Shown: positions 7,999 through 16,611 of the stretch, one piece after another
Position numbering within the stretch: position 1 is the first letter of the stretch
Layout of the letters: the number at the start of each line of letters is the position of its first letter
Assembly: GCA_022821275.1 (NCBI GenBank)
Contig: JAJEDY010000006.1
Location: forward strand, 1 to 64,000
Origin: Candidatus Latescibacterota bacterium
Lineage (GTDB): Bacteria > Latescibacterota > UBA2968
Length of the DNA: 64,000 nucleotides
Direction of reading: 5' to 3'
Translations under genes and position numbers: made by a program
The notes under the pieces: model-generated
Databases searched by the model: none
Told to the model about the DNA's origin: nothing
Seen by the model: the letters and a program-made list of their open reading frames with translations, nothing else

Positions 7999-8724
7999 AT
8001 GAAACGGTGTTTAATTGCCATACTTTTGATGACCGCAACGCTGTGGTGCGATGCGGTTGCTCAGGCGCAAGAAAAGCAAGAGGAGTCGCCAGCGGCTTTT
8101 GTCGATGAGGATGGCGATGGTATTGATGATCGCGTGACCTTCCGCCATCGTCTAAGTCAGCGATCTCGGGGAAGTGCGCTGTTGTGGGTGCTCTCAGCGC
8201 AATTGACGGAAGCGCAGCGGACGGCTCTGCAGGCGAGGATCAATGAATTACTCGAGGGAGGGGCAGAACTCTCTGAGATTAGAAGGGCTATTTTTGCCGA
8301 ACTCGAGGGTTTTGGCGTAGATTTAACAGAAACATTTTTGACGCGATTAAGTGCGGTGTTGACAGAAGATCAGATGTCTGCACTTCGCAAAAAGGCCGAG
8401 GCTCTAAAAGCGAATGGTGCGACCTATCACAGGATTTACAGAGAGATACGCGACGAGTTGGCTGTGATGGGGATTAATTGGGAGGGGCAGAGACCCGATT
8501 ACTCCAGTTCTCGGTTGACAGAAGACGAGATGTCTGATCTCCAAAAAAAAATTGACAAACTAATTGCCGATGGTGCGTCTCGCGTTGAAATTCAAAAAGC
8601 CATTCATGCAGAGTTGGAAGAGATAAAGCGGCGCAATAGACGCAGGAATCGCGCTGCGGGTGACCGCAGCGGTCCTCCGCCGAGATCACCTGAGAGAGAA
8701 AGAAGCGGGAAACAGGGAAACTGA
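7999..8724 (+). CDS. secreted protein with three internal helical repeats and a calcium-type acidic loop
   Basis: 241 residues from ATG 7999, with AGGAA 10 bases upstream; the ATG at 7957 is less likely. A signal peptide is clear (KRCLIAILLMTATLWCDAVAQA). It is followed by an acidic loop, DEDGDGIDDR, of the thrombospondin-3/EF-hand kind. Three repeats of about 60 residues follow, each with LTE-x-x-x-x-x-L-x-x-K/R...GA...EI-x-x-x-I-x-x-EL. The tail is rich in Arg, Pro and Ser. It lies downstream of the two-component pair in the same direction, so a periplasmic partner of the sensor, in the manner of CpxP/Spy, is possible but unproven. Not matched to a named family. Confidence 0.75.
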   Translation: MKRCLIAILLMTATLWCDAVAQAQEKQEESPAAFVDEDGDGIDDRVTFRHRLSQRSRGSALLWVLSAQLTEAQRTALQARINELLEGGAELSEIRRAIFAELEGFGVDLTETFLTRLSAVLTEDQMSALRKKAEALKANGATYHRIYREIRDELAVMGINWEGQRPDYSSSRLTEDEMSDLQKKIDKLIADGASRVEIQKAIHAELEEIKRRNRRRNRAAGDRSGPPPRSPERERSGKQGN

Positions 8725-8725
8725 A

Positions 8726-11101
8726 TCAATCCGAGAGAGGAAAAAGCGTTTCAAATATTTTGTCCGTTCGGTTTCGCCAACTCGCCCAACCCGCACCATC
8801 GTTTACTTCGCCTCCGGTAAAGGTATAACCTCTTTTTTTCAGTAGTTGGGCAAATGACGCCGTGCTTTTGCCCAGATCATTTCCCTCCATTGGACTTCGC
8901 AAGTCGTATTTTCCCCAGTCGAGATATATATCTATGGGCTTATGTTTTGATGCCTGAAAGACCATGTGTGCATCTTTGGCTTCTGCGGTTTGATCCCAGG
9001 ATAGGGATTGTATGCCTATTTTGCCAAATATGTCGGGATGTGTAAAGGTGGCGTAAAATGCCATAAATCCGCCGTAAATTGTCCCGATATTTGCCCGGTT
9101 TTCACGGTTTTTGATGGTGCGATATGTCTGGTCGATGTAGGGCACGATCTCTTTTGTAAAGATCCGATTGTACGCATCGCGTTTTTCTCCCACGTATTCT
9201 GCGTATCCTCCCCTGAAGAGTGATGGAACAAAGACCACAATGACAGGACGCACGCGCTTGCCGATGATATTGTCCAGCGAGATATTCATCTTTCCCAGCG
9301 ACCACTGCCGGCGTGCAGCGTGTACATATACGACGGGGTATTGTTCATCGCTTTCATGGTAGCCCGCCGGGAGATAGATTTCCAGGTTGCGCTTTCCCCC
9401 AATTCCCGCGCTTTCAAAACGCATGGTGTCAATTTTGCCGTGAATACCATCTGGCCGCGCTTTGAGATGGTCGGGCGCACGCCAGCGCGGCATGCCGAAA
9501 TAGGATGCGCGGCCAAAGAAGAGGGTTCGAATTTGTCGCGGGTTGAGGGGGTCGGGGATGGTTCGCTGTAAGTCCAGTGTATAGCGATAGGTGATGCGGG
9601 CGTCGGGTTCGAGTTGTGCCGTGGAATAGAAGAAGTCCGTTTCCTCAATTCGGTGCATGGGGTGGTCGTATCGACGCCCTACGTGATCGCCGGTTATGGT
9701 GACGTCTTCCGCTTGGCCGCGATATACAAAATGCACGAGGTTCTCGCCTTCGAGGATTGGGAAGCTTTTCTGTTGTGCCATGAATTGATCGATTTGCGTT
9801 TTTTTGTCTGGGGATTGTTTTACTTTTTCGACAAATTGTGCAAAGCGCGATTTTGGTGCGATGTCTTCTGCATCTGATTTTGCTACTTGTGTTTCTGGTA
9901 CGATTTCGATACAGGCGATTTCCGACATGCTGCGTGCGTAAAATCTGCCATTGGCAAGGCTGGCATGCGTCCAGGAAATGTCGTCGAAGAGTTTTAAGCG
10001 GGCTGTTTCGCGGTATTTTTCGCCCGAAGCCTGTGCGACGGCGAGGTTGCCTTCTTTTGTCATGATTACGAGGTGGTTATCCACGATGATGGGAAAGCCA
10101 TCTCCCGGCTCGCGCGAGCGCCATAAGCGTTCTCCGGTGTTTGTATCGATGCAGGTGAGGATGCGACCGTTATAGCCGAACAGGAGATTTGTGTTAAAGA
10201 CTGCGTAGCTATACGTTCCCCGAATATGGCGCGTCCGCCAGATTTCCTCGGCGGCAAAGGTTTCGTTGTCGGCTCTCAGGCCGATTAGTATGCCGCCGTT
10301 TTTTACAAAATATCGCCCCTCACCAATTTCGACGGGATGTCCGCTGGTATGCCCTGCGCCGGTCTGTCCGCGGTGTGCAAATTGCCAGAGTATTTCACCG
10401 GTTTCAGGAGATAGACCCGCGAGATATTTGTTGCCGAAGAAGACGAGGTGTTTGCGGTTGTCAAAGGCGAATAGACCCGGCGATTGGTAGTTGACTGAGT
10501 CGCTAAATGCCGACCAGATCAAGTCGCCTGATGCAGGGTCATAAGCCGAGACCGCATGTGTTCCGCCGGTTTGGACGATGAGACGGTTGTCGTGTAGAAT
10601 TGGGGATGAGGTAAAGCCCCAAAATGGCACTGTGGCGCGATGGGTTGCGACGAGGTCTATCGCCCAGAGTTTTTTTCCCGTGTTTGCATCGAGTGCGAAC
10701 AATTTTCCCCGGGGACCTAATGCGATGACTTTGTCTTCTGTCACTATCGGCGTTGATAGGGGACCGCTTTGCGAGCCGTAGTGACCGAGATATGCAGTGC
10801 CGATTTTGTATTTCCATCGTTCTGATCCATCTTCGGCGTTGAGGCCGATTATGTAATCAAAGGTTTCATCGGAGTACATGGTTACGGCGAGATCGCCGCG
10901 AATCGAGATGGATGAGTACCCGGCTCCGAGGGGCTTTTTCCAGACGATTTTCAGGGCGTAGGGTTGGTCAGAGGGAAAAACGCCCGCATCGTTGACTCTG
11001 AAGTCTCTGTTGGGACCGCCCCAGTTCGGCCAATCCGCTTTTGCGCCTGCTGGTTGGAAGAAGAATACAAGAACAAAAAGTATGATTAGGGGACGGTTCA
11101 T
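8726..11101 (-). CDS. secreted PQQ-like beta-propeller fused to an esterase-fold domain lacking catalytic residues
   Basis: 791 residues with a signal peptide (PLIILFVLVFFFQPAGA). Residues about 24-400 form a PQQ/WD-like propeller, opening WPNWGGPNRD and repeating blades that end G-x-x-x-W/L. A short E-set/CBM48-like segment follows (LVHFVYRGQAEDVTITG). The C-terminal 250 residues are a Fes/esterase-D fold (IYLPAGYHESDEQYPVVYVH). The nucleophile elbow, normally G-x-S-x-G-G, reads GTIYGG, and the late Gly-Gly-His-x-W motif reads DGAGWASW. The Ser and His are therefore missing and hydrolysis by the usual triad is unlikely. The ATG is preceded by AGGAAA. It is convergent with the upstream secreted-protein gene, 1 base apart. 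Confidence 0.85.
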   Translation of the reverse strand: MNRPLIILFVLVFFFQPAGAKADWPNWGGPNRDFRVNDAGVFPSDQPYALKIVWKKPLGAGYSSISIRGDLAVTMYSDETFDYIIGLNAEDGSERWKYKIGTAYLGHYGSQSGPLSTPIVTEDKVIALGPRGKLFALDANTGKKLWAIDLVATHRATVPFWGFTSSPILHDNRLIVQTGGTHAVSAYDPASGDLIWSAFSDSVNYQSPGLFAFDNRKHLVFFGNKYLAGLSPETGEILWQFAHRGQTGAGHTSGHPVEIGEGRYFVKNGGILIGLRADNETFAAEEIWRTRHIRGTYSYAVFNTNLLFGYNGRILTCIDTNTGERLWRSREPGDGFPIIVDNHLVIMTKEGNLAVAQASGEKYRETARLKLFDDISWTHASLANGRFYARSMSEIACIEIVPETQVAKSDAEDIAPKSRFAQFVEKVKQSPDKKTQIDQFMAQQKSFPILEGENLVHFVYRGQAEDVTITGDHVGRRYDHPMHRIEETDFFYSTAQLEPDARITYRYTLDLQRTIPDPLNPRQIRTLFFGRASYFGMPRWRAPDHLKARPDGIHGKIDTMRFESAGIGGKRNLEIYLPAGYHESDEQYPVVYVHAARRQWSLGKMNISLDNIIGKRVRPVIVVFVPSLFRGGYAEYVGEKRDAYNRIFTKEIVPYIDQTYRTIKNRENRANIGTIYGGFMAFYATFTHPDIFGKIGIQSLSWDQTAEAKDAHMVFQASKHKPIDIYLDWGKYDLRSPMEGNDLGKSTASFAQLLKKRGYTFTGGEVNDGAGWASWRNRTDKIFETLFPLSD

Positions 11102-11155
11102 AACATTTCCTTTTGTATCTTTTCTCTGTGTTTACCTCTCACTTTTCATCCGCGT

Positions 11156-11665
11156 TCATTTTTGTCGCCAGATTTCCCAGACGAGGTGTGATAGCTCGGG
11201 GACGATGAGTTTTTCCATGGCGAGTTGTACGGCGCCAGATGATCCCGGCATGCAGAAGATCATGGTGTCTTTGTACACGCCTGCTACGGCGCGCGAGAGC
11301 ATGGCACCCGATCCGATGTCTTCCCAGGAGAGAAAGCGAAATACTTCGCCAAATCCGTCGAGGCGTTTTTCGAGGAGGCTTGTGACGGCTTCATAGGTGG
11401 TGTCGCGCGCGGCAATGCCGGTGCCGCCGTTGGTGAGGATGACGTGGCATTCGCCTTTTTCGGCGATTTGTTTTATGAGCGCGCGTATCTGGTCGGCTTC
11501 GTCTTTGACGACGCGGTAAAACGCGATGCTGTGACCGGCGGCTTCGACCAGTTCTTTTATGATTTTGCCGCTTTTGTCATCGGCTTCGGTGCGCGTGTCG
11601 CTGATGGTGAGTACAGCGCAGGTGACGGGGTCTTTGGCTTGTTCGATGTGATCTGTGTAAGGCAT
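11156..11665 (-). CDS. moaB: molybdopterin adenylyltransferase-type protein MoaB/Mog
   Basis: 169 residues. The MoaB/Mog fold is recognised by AVLTISDTRTEADDKSG, LTNGGTGIAARDTTYEAV and MPGSSGAVQLAMEKLIVPEL. It binds and adenylylates molybdopterin on the way to molybdenum cofactor. No other moa, moe or molybdoenzyme gene is visible in the window, so it is isolated here. GGAG precedes the ATG. It follows the TIM-barrel gene on the same strand after about 23 bases and may be co-transcribed. Confidence 0.92.
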   Translation of the reverse strand: MPYTDHIEQAKDPVTCAVLTISDTRTEADDKSGKIIKELVEAAGHSIAFYRVVKDEADQIRALIKQIAEKGECHVILTNGGTGIAARDTTYEAVTSLLEKRLDGFGEVFRFLSWEDIGSGAMLSRAVAGVYKDTMIFCMPGSSGAVQLAMEKLIVPELSHLVWEIWRQK

Positions 11666-11688
11666 GGGGAACTCCGGGGTGAAAAGGG

Positions 11689-12462
11689 TTACGACAGCCC
11701 CATGGCGCGGAGGTTGTCGTAGCTGATTTTGAGGCTGTCGAAGGGGTCGCGGTCGTAGCAGCGGTCCTGTTCGACGATGTACCAGCGCGTGCCGGATTCG
11801 CGCCCCGCTTCAAAGATGGCGGGCCAGTTGAGGTTGCCTTCGCCGACTTCGGCAAAGCGCGTTTCCCGGCCTTCAATGGCCATGTCTTTGACGTGGATGA
11901 GGTCGATGCGGGTGTTGGCTTTGCGGATCCATTCAGCGGGGTCGCCTCCTCCTGCTTGCACCCAGTACACGTCGATTTCGAGTTGTACTGCTTTGGGGTC
12001 TGTTTCTTGCAGGATGATTTCAAGGGCGGTGCGGTTGCCGAATTTTTGAAATTCAAAGTTGTGGTTGTGATATGCAAAGGTCAGGCCCGCGTCGGCGAGT
12101 TTGCGTCCGACTTCGGAGGCGTCTTTGGCAAAGCGGATATATCCGTCTTCTCCGTCTTCCCGATAGGATTGGGGCAGGCTTCCGATGGCGGGGTATTTGC
12201 AGTTCCAGAGGAGGTGTTCGTCTATGACGGCTTGTGTGTCGTCGCGCATGCGGTCAAAACCGGTGTGTGTGGCGCAGATTTCAATGTCGTTGTCATCGGC
12301 TATTTGTTTGAGTTCTGCGGGGTCAATGGGACCAAAGCCGGAGACTTGCATGGCGTCGTAACCCATGGCTTTTACTTTTTTTACGGATTCGACGATGTCT
12401 GATATGGTTTTGGTGAAGTCGCGCACGGTGTACATTTGCGCGGCGATCATGGTGTGTGGCAT
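11689..12462 (-). CDS. sugar phosphate isomerase/epimerase (xylose-isomerase-like TIM barrel)
   Basis: 257 residues from the ATG at 12460-12462, preceded by AAGGAG; longer upstream starts have no such site. Family marks are IAAQMYTVRDF at the N-terminus, ICATHTGFD, TFAYHNHNFEF (metal-site His and Glu), LEIDVYWVQAGG, IDLIHVKDM and WYIVEQDRC. Proteins of this group isomerise or epimerise keto-sugars, or act on inositol derivatives, with a divalent metal. A second, distinct member lies at 21521-22270. It is divergent from the transketolase-like gene, so the 215-base gap between them holds two promoter regions. Confidence 0.88.
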   Translation of the reverse strand: MPHTMIAAQMYTVRDFTKTISDIVESVKKVKAMGYDAMQVSGFGPIDPAELKQIADDNDIEICATHTGFDRMRDDTQAVIDEHLLWNCKYPAIGSLPQSYREDGEDGYIRFAKDASEVGRKLADAGLTFAYHNHNFEFQKFGNRTALEIILQETDPKAVQLEIDVYWVQAGGGDPAEWIRKANTRIDLIHVKDMAIEGRETRFAEVGEGNLNWPAIFEAGRESGTRWYIVEQDRCYDRDPFDSLKISYDNLRAMGLS

Positions 12463-12498
12463 GGTAGGCTCCTTGAATAGATGTGAGATTTTCCGTAG

Positions 12499-12520
12499 GG
12501 GCGACCCCCTGTGGTCGCCC
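12499..12520. repeat. small palindromic repeat, copy 2
   Basis: A perfect 8-bp stem, GGGCGACC - CCCTGT - GGTCGCCC, lies in the divergent promoter region. It shares the loop and left flank with the hairpin at 7942-7961 but has different, compensating stem pairs. This looks like a dispersed REP-type element. Confidence 0.65.
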
Positions 12521-12676
12521 GCACCCATCGGTGGTGGGAAGGATGAAACATAATATAGACCTGCTATTGATGCCAGAATTTTATGTGTGGGATTTTTCTG
12601 GATTGTTGTGGAATGAACGTTTATTTTAGGATTGTTACCGTATGACGATCTGTTTATCACTGGCTGGGGAGAGATT

Positions 12677-14917
12677 ATGTCGAACATGAAGGCGTTGGCA
12701 AATAAGCAAGGGGCGCGCAATGATGCGCTGTTAAAGGATACGCAGTTTCTCGGGGATGAGGTCGCGTCCGATGTTCTGGGGCTGCATATTGATATTGCGG
12801 CGACCGGGTCGCTTGGCGAAGCGGAAGACCGGGCGTTGACGGCGTTGCAGATTGAGGGCGCGCGCACTGCGATTCGGGCGCTGACGTCGTTGGCAGAGAT
12901 TGGGGAATTGGATCATCTGGGCGGGGGATTGGAATTGATTCCGGGGTTGTTGATGACGCTGTCTGTGGCGGATTACGATACGCGTACTTATACGATTGAG
13001 CACGCGCATACGAGTGTCGGGTATTATTCGGCGCTGGCGGCGTTTGGTTTTGTGGCTGCAGAGGGCGTTGTCGAGCGGTTTCGGCGGGGGCTGGATTTTC
13101 CCGGGCATGTGGCATGGTTGCCGGGGGGGACACAGCTCAATGGCGGGCGTTTGGGGGTGATGATTCCGGTGGCTGTGGGGCTGGCGTTGGGCAAAAAGGC
13201 ATTGTGTGACGATGCCTGGGTAATTGCCCATTGTGGGGATGCGGGGTGGGTTTCGGGGCAGGGTCTCAATGGTTTTAATGGCGCGAGTGTACACGGTGCG
13301 CCGATTACTTATGTGATGCACCGCAATGGCATTCAGTTGTCGGGTAGTACGGCGAGTATTATGGATGTGGATCCGCGAAGTGCTATTTCTGCGATGGGTG
13401 TGGAGGTGATAGAGGTTGCGTCGCTTCACGATAATGCCGCGCTTTATCAGGCTTACCGAGAGGGGTATGGTCTCGCGCAGCAGGGCAGGCCGAGTCTGAT
13501 TTATCCCACGGGGTTTTCTGGAGAGAATGTGACGCTGGGGACTTTTGGCGAGCAGTATGGGGTAACCGAGGCGGTGGAGGCGTTTGCAGCGCAACACGAT
13601 GTGCCGATGGATAAGCAGGTGTGGATTCCGGGGTCGCTGATGAGTTTCCGGGATACAGTGCCGATGATAGAGTGTTTGTTTTTGGTGAATGATTTGCCGG
13701 GTGGAGAGAATCATCACGATGGGAGTATGCAGGGGCGCGTTGAGGCAGAGGTGCTCGGAGGGGCGATGTTTGAGGCGACGGCTGAACAAGCAGAGGCGCT
13801 TGCAGAACTTCGTAAGAATGGATCGCGTACGGTTGTTACGAGGGCGAGGCCAGCACCCGGGAGTGCGAATTTGGAGATTCCAGCGGAGAAGGCAGCGGCG
13901 GCTGAGTTGCCGACTGAGAAGGCGAGTCCGCGCGATGGTGCGGCCGCGGCTTATGCTCTGGTGGCTGAGGCGCATCCCGATCGCGTGTTTGTGGTGAGTT
14001 GCGATTTGGATCCTTCGACGAAGTTGGCGGCTGCCCGGGCACATCTGGGAGATGATCACCAGTTTGAGATGAGTATTGAGGAGCAAGCCGCAACGCTTAT
14101 TGCCAATGGTCTGGCGATGAGTTCGCACGAGCCGCAGCTCAATGTGGTTTCGACTTTTGCCGCGTTTTTTGAGGGGATTGCGCGCGAGGGGTTTGATATG
14201 TGGCAGTATCAGCGCAATTTGAATGGGGTGAATGAGGGTATTAATGTGGTGTTTCATCTCTCTCATGTGGGTGCGTGTACAGGGCGCGATCACTTTTCGG
14301 GTTGGGGGCTTGACTGGATTAATGTGGGGTTGACGTATTTGCCCTATTTGCACCGGTTTTACGCACCGGCAGATGCGCGTGTGGCGTTTTTGGCGGTGAA
14401 GGATATGGCGGCGCATTACGGCGGGCATATTATTGGGGTGCCGCGCGATTCGGGTTTGCCGGTTTTGCAGAAGCAGGATGGGTCGGGGTTTTTGTGGAAT
14501 CCGGGAGAGGAATGGGAGCCGATTACGGCTTTTCGCAAATACGATGGGGCAAAACATGCGATTTTGGGTTTTGGTGCGCCGGCTTTTTTGGGTGCGGAGG
14601 CTGCCGAGGTTTTGCTCGCGCAGGGCAGTCCGACAGATGTGTATGTGGTGAATGGGTTGCCGCTGCCCGATGGGGCGCTGGATGATGTGCTGGCGAATTA
14701 CGAGGGTGTGGTGACGATTGAAGATGGAAAAATTGGGACGCCTGAGACGGGTTTGCGCGGGTTTGCAGGGCTGGTGGGTTCTTCGTGCAATATTGCCCAC
14801 GCGCATGTGGGGATTACGGATCCGAGGATTGCGCCGTCGGAAGGTCTCGAAGCGACTTGGGCACATTTTGGGATTACGGCTGAGGCACTTGTTGAGGCGG
14901 TGGAGTCGTTGTCGTAG
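12677..14917 (+). CDS. transketolase-family thiamine-diphosphate enzyme
   Basis: 746 residues from ATG 12677, chosen because GGGGAGAG lies just upstream. The N-terminal half binds thiamine diphosphate: HAHTSVGYY, LPGGTQLNGG, and HCGDAGWVSGQ...HRNGIQLSG, where the usual Gly-Asp-Gly is Gly-Asp-Ala. The pyrimidine-binding domain includes FEMSIEEQAATLIANGLAMS (catalytic Glu region), and a transketolase C-terminal domain follows from about 630. Length matches single-chain transketolases, but the motifs are divergent. It may transfer two-carbon units in pentose metabolism or act on another ketose or 2-oxoacid. The LRR cluster begins 15 bases after its stop. Confidence 0.8.
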   Translation: MSNMKALANKQGARNDALLKDTQFLGDEVASDVLGLHIDIAATGSLGEAEDRALTALQIEGARTAIRALTSLAEIGELDHLGGGLELIPGLLMTLSVADYDTRTYTIEHAHTSVGYYSALAAFGFVAAEGVVERFRRGLDFPGHVAWLPGGTQLNGGRLGVMIPVAVGLALGKKALCDDAWVIAHCGDAGWVSGQGLNGFNGASVHGAPITYVMHRNGIQLSGSTASIMDVDPRSAISAMGVEVIEVASLHDNAALYQAYREGYGLAQQGRPSLIYPTGFSGENVTLGTFGEQYGVTEAVEAFAAQHDVPMDKQVWIPGSLMSFRDTVPMIECLFLVNDLPGGENHHDGSMQGRVEAEVLGGAMFEATAEQAEALAELRKNGSRTVVTRARPAPGSANLEIPAEKAAAAELPTEKASPRDGAAAAYALVAEAHPDRVFVVSCDLDPSTKLAAARAHLGDDHQFEMSIEEQAATLIANGLAMSSHEPQLNVVSTFAAFFEGIAREGFDMWQYQRNLNGVNEGINVVFHLSHVGACTGRDHFSGWGLDWINVGLTYLPYLHRFYAPADARVAFLAVKDMAAHYGGHIIGVPRDSGLPVLQKQDGSGFLWNPGEEWEPITAFRKYDGAKHAILGFGAPAFLGAEAAEVLLAQGSPTDVYVVNGLPLPDGALDDVLANYEGVVTIEDGKIGTPETGLRGFAGLVGSSCNIAHAHVGITDPRIAPSEGLEATWAHFGITAEALVEAVESLS

Positions 14918-14932
14918 ATATGGGAGGAAAGG

Positions 14933-16459
14933 ATGTGTAAACAGATTCTGTTTATTCTGTCAACACTCACGCTTTTGATATATCCGCTGTCTTTGTCGGC
15001 ACAGGATAGTACGGCAGGTGATCAAGCCCTTACTCCAGACTTTGATGGCGATGGTCAGGTTGGTTTCCCTGACTTTTTGGCGTTTGTAAGTCAGTTTGGG
15101 GCACGTCAGGGAGATGGGCGTTATGATGCGAAATATGATCTGGATGGCGACGGCGAAATTGGATTTTCCGATTTTCTGATTTTTAGCAGCAACTTTGGCA
15201 AGGAGGTATCTGCGCCTGAGGGTAGTGGTGGAACAAAAGTTGTTATTCCGGATGCGAATTTGCGCGCTGTTATTGAGGATAGTCTCGGCAAGGCGAGCGG
15301 TACGACGATTACAAGGGGAGAGATGTCAACCTTAACTCGCCTCTGGGCACCGAATGCGAATATTAGAGACTTGACCGGGCTTGAGTTCGCGACCAGTCTC
15401 ACAAGTTTAGATCTTGGTACAAAGAGAGTGGGAGATAGGTGGGTGAATAGCAACGAAATATCCGATCTCTCTTCCCTGTCGGGTTTGACCAGTCTGAAAA
15501 GTCTGTATCTTACCTCCAATAGCATCTCGGATGTGTCAGCGCTGTCAGGCTTGATCGAACTGGAATGGCTGTCTCTTTCCGACAACAGTATTTCGGATGT
15601 GTCGGTGCTCTCTGGATTGACCAACCTGACACGGCTGTATCTTTCCGACAATAGTATTTCGGATGTGTCTGGACTCTCTGGATTGACTAACCTGACAAGT
15701 CTGTGGCTTTACGACAACAGTATTTCGGATGTGTCAGCACTGTCAGGCTTGATCGAACTGGAAAGTCTGGATCTTTCCAACAACAGTATTTCGGATGTGT
15801 CGGTGCTCTCTGGATTGACTAACCTGACAAGTCTGTGGCTTTCCAACAACAGCATTTCGGATGTGTCTGGACTCTCTGGATTGATCAATCTGACAAGTCT
15901 GTGGCTTTACAACAACAGCATTTCGGATGTGTCAGCGCTGTCAGGCTTAATTGAACTGGAAAGTCTGTCTCTTTCCAACAATAGTATTTCGGATGTGTCG
16001 GTGCTCTCTGGATTGACCAACCTGACACGGCTGTATCTTTCCGACAATAGTATTTCGGATGTGTCTGGACTCTCTGGACTGACCAACCTGACAAGTCTGT
16101 GGCTTTACAACAACAGCATCGGTGATGTGTCTGCGCTATCAGGCTTAATTGGGCTGGAAGAACTGTCTCTTCGCAACAACAGCATCAGTGATGTGTCAGC
16201 GCTGTCTGGTTTGATCAATCTGACAAGTCTGTGGCTTTACAACAACAGCATATCAGACCTTTTGCCTCTGGTCTCAAACACGGGATTGGGTACTGGAGAT
16301 GTGGTCGATGTACGGAATAATCCGTTGAGTACCATATCACTCAACACGCATATTCCTGCCCTTCAGGACAGAGGGGTTGAGGTGCGTTTTGGTGCGTTAA
16401 AACCCGCAGTGGAGGAGATAGAAGTACCTGGTGAGATGATGGAACCGTACTCGTACTGA
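14933..16459 (+). CDS. secreted EF-hand (dockerin-like) and leucine-rich-repeat protein, copy 1
   Basis: 508 residues. Signal peptide 1-23 (ends SLSAQ). Two calcium-type loops of dockerin form follow: DFDGDGQVGFPDF (36-48) and DLDGDGEIGFSDF (69-81). Residues 104-178 are the bacterial LRR N-cap (VVIPDANLRAVIEDSLGKA). Twelve 22-residue internalin-type repeats (179-442), consensus VSxLSGLxxLxxLxLxxNSISD, then a C-cap (443-508) with NPLSTIS and THIPAL. Repeats 2-10 form three copies of a 66-residue super-unit. There is no membrane anchor, sortase motif or PEP-CTERM tail. Expected outside the cytoplasm as a binding or scaffolding protein. AGGAAAGG precedes the ATG. Confidence 0.9.
   Translation: MCKQILFILSTLTLLIYPLSLSAQDSTAGDQALTPDFDGDGQVGFPDFLAFVSQFGARQGDGRYDAKYDLDGDGEIGFSDFLIFSSNFGKEVSAPEGSGGTKVVIPDANLRAVIEDSLGKASGTTITRGEMSTLTRLWAPNANIRDLTGLEFATSLTSLDLGTKRVGDRWVNSNEISDLSSLSGLTSLKSLYLTSNSISDVSALSGLIELEWLSLSDNSISDVSVLSGLTNLTRLYLSDNSISDVSGLSGLTNLTSLWLYDNSISDVSALSGLIELESLDLSNNSISDVSVLSGLTNLTSLWLSNNSISDVSGLSGLINLTSLWLYNNSISDVSALSGLIELESLSLSNNSISDVSVLSGLTNLTRLYLSDNSISDVSGLSGLTNLTSLWLYNNSIGDVSALSGLIGLEELSLRNNSISDVSALSGLINLTSLWLYNNSISDLLPLVSNTGLGTGDVVDVRNNPLSTISLNTHIPALQDRGVEVRFGALKPAVEEIEVPGEMMEPYSY
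15533..16126 (+). repeat. three tandem 198-bp units inside LRR copy 1
   Basis: The block starting GTGTCAGC recurs at 15533, 15731 and 15929, exactly 198 bases apart. Each unit encodes three LRRs of types A (VSALSGLIELE), B (VSVLSGLTNLT) and C (VSGLSGL-x-NLTSLWLY). Near-identity at the DNA level points to recent tandem duplication. Confidence 0.85.
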
Positions 16460-16542
16460 AATAGCGGTTCACCGGACTGCGGATGTGGGAAAAGAAGAGT
16501 TTGTAGATGGTCCGATTGTGGGTATTCATTCTGAGTATCAAA

Positions 16543-16566
16543 ATATTGCTAATTATTTCGCAATAT
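16543..16566. promoter_or_regulatory. operator-like dyad upstream of the LRR copy 2 promoter
   Basis: Arms ATATTGC and GCAATAT flank a 10-base centre, TAATTATTTC. The core TGCTAATTATTTCGCA is repeated exactly at 16612-16627, on the other side of the promoter. Paired identical sites around a promoter suggest binding of a dimeric regulator. Confidence 0.5.
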
Positions 16567-16570
16567 AATC

Positions 16571-16599
16571 TTGACAACGAGTTTTTAATTGGCTATTTT
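16571..16599 (+). promoter_or_regulatory. sigma70-type promoter before LRR copy 2
   Basis: A perfect -35 box TTGACA (16571-16576), a 17-base spacer and a -10 box TATTTT (16594-16599). The start point would be near 16606, leaving about 80 bases of leader to ATG 16687, which has AGGGAG upstream. The second 16-base operator-like site overlaps the start region. Confidence 0.6.
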
Positions 16600-16611
16600 T
16601 TTGAAATAATG

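Noticed and set aside
12463-12867. N-terminal extension of the isomerase gene to a 392-residue frame
   Set aside because: Extension covers the divergent promoter region and the palindrome, lacks a ribosome-binding site and is unlike the family; ATG 12460-12462 has AAGGAG.
12731-14866. A 711-codon open frame on the minus strand opposite the transketolase-like gene
   Set aside because: It mirrors a strongly supported gene, is rich in Arg, His, Pro and Ile without any domain, and exists because the sense strand is G-rich with few stop codons in the complementary frame.
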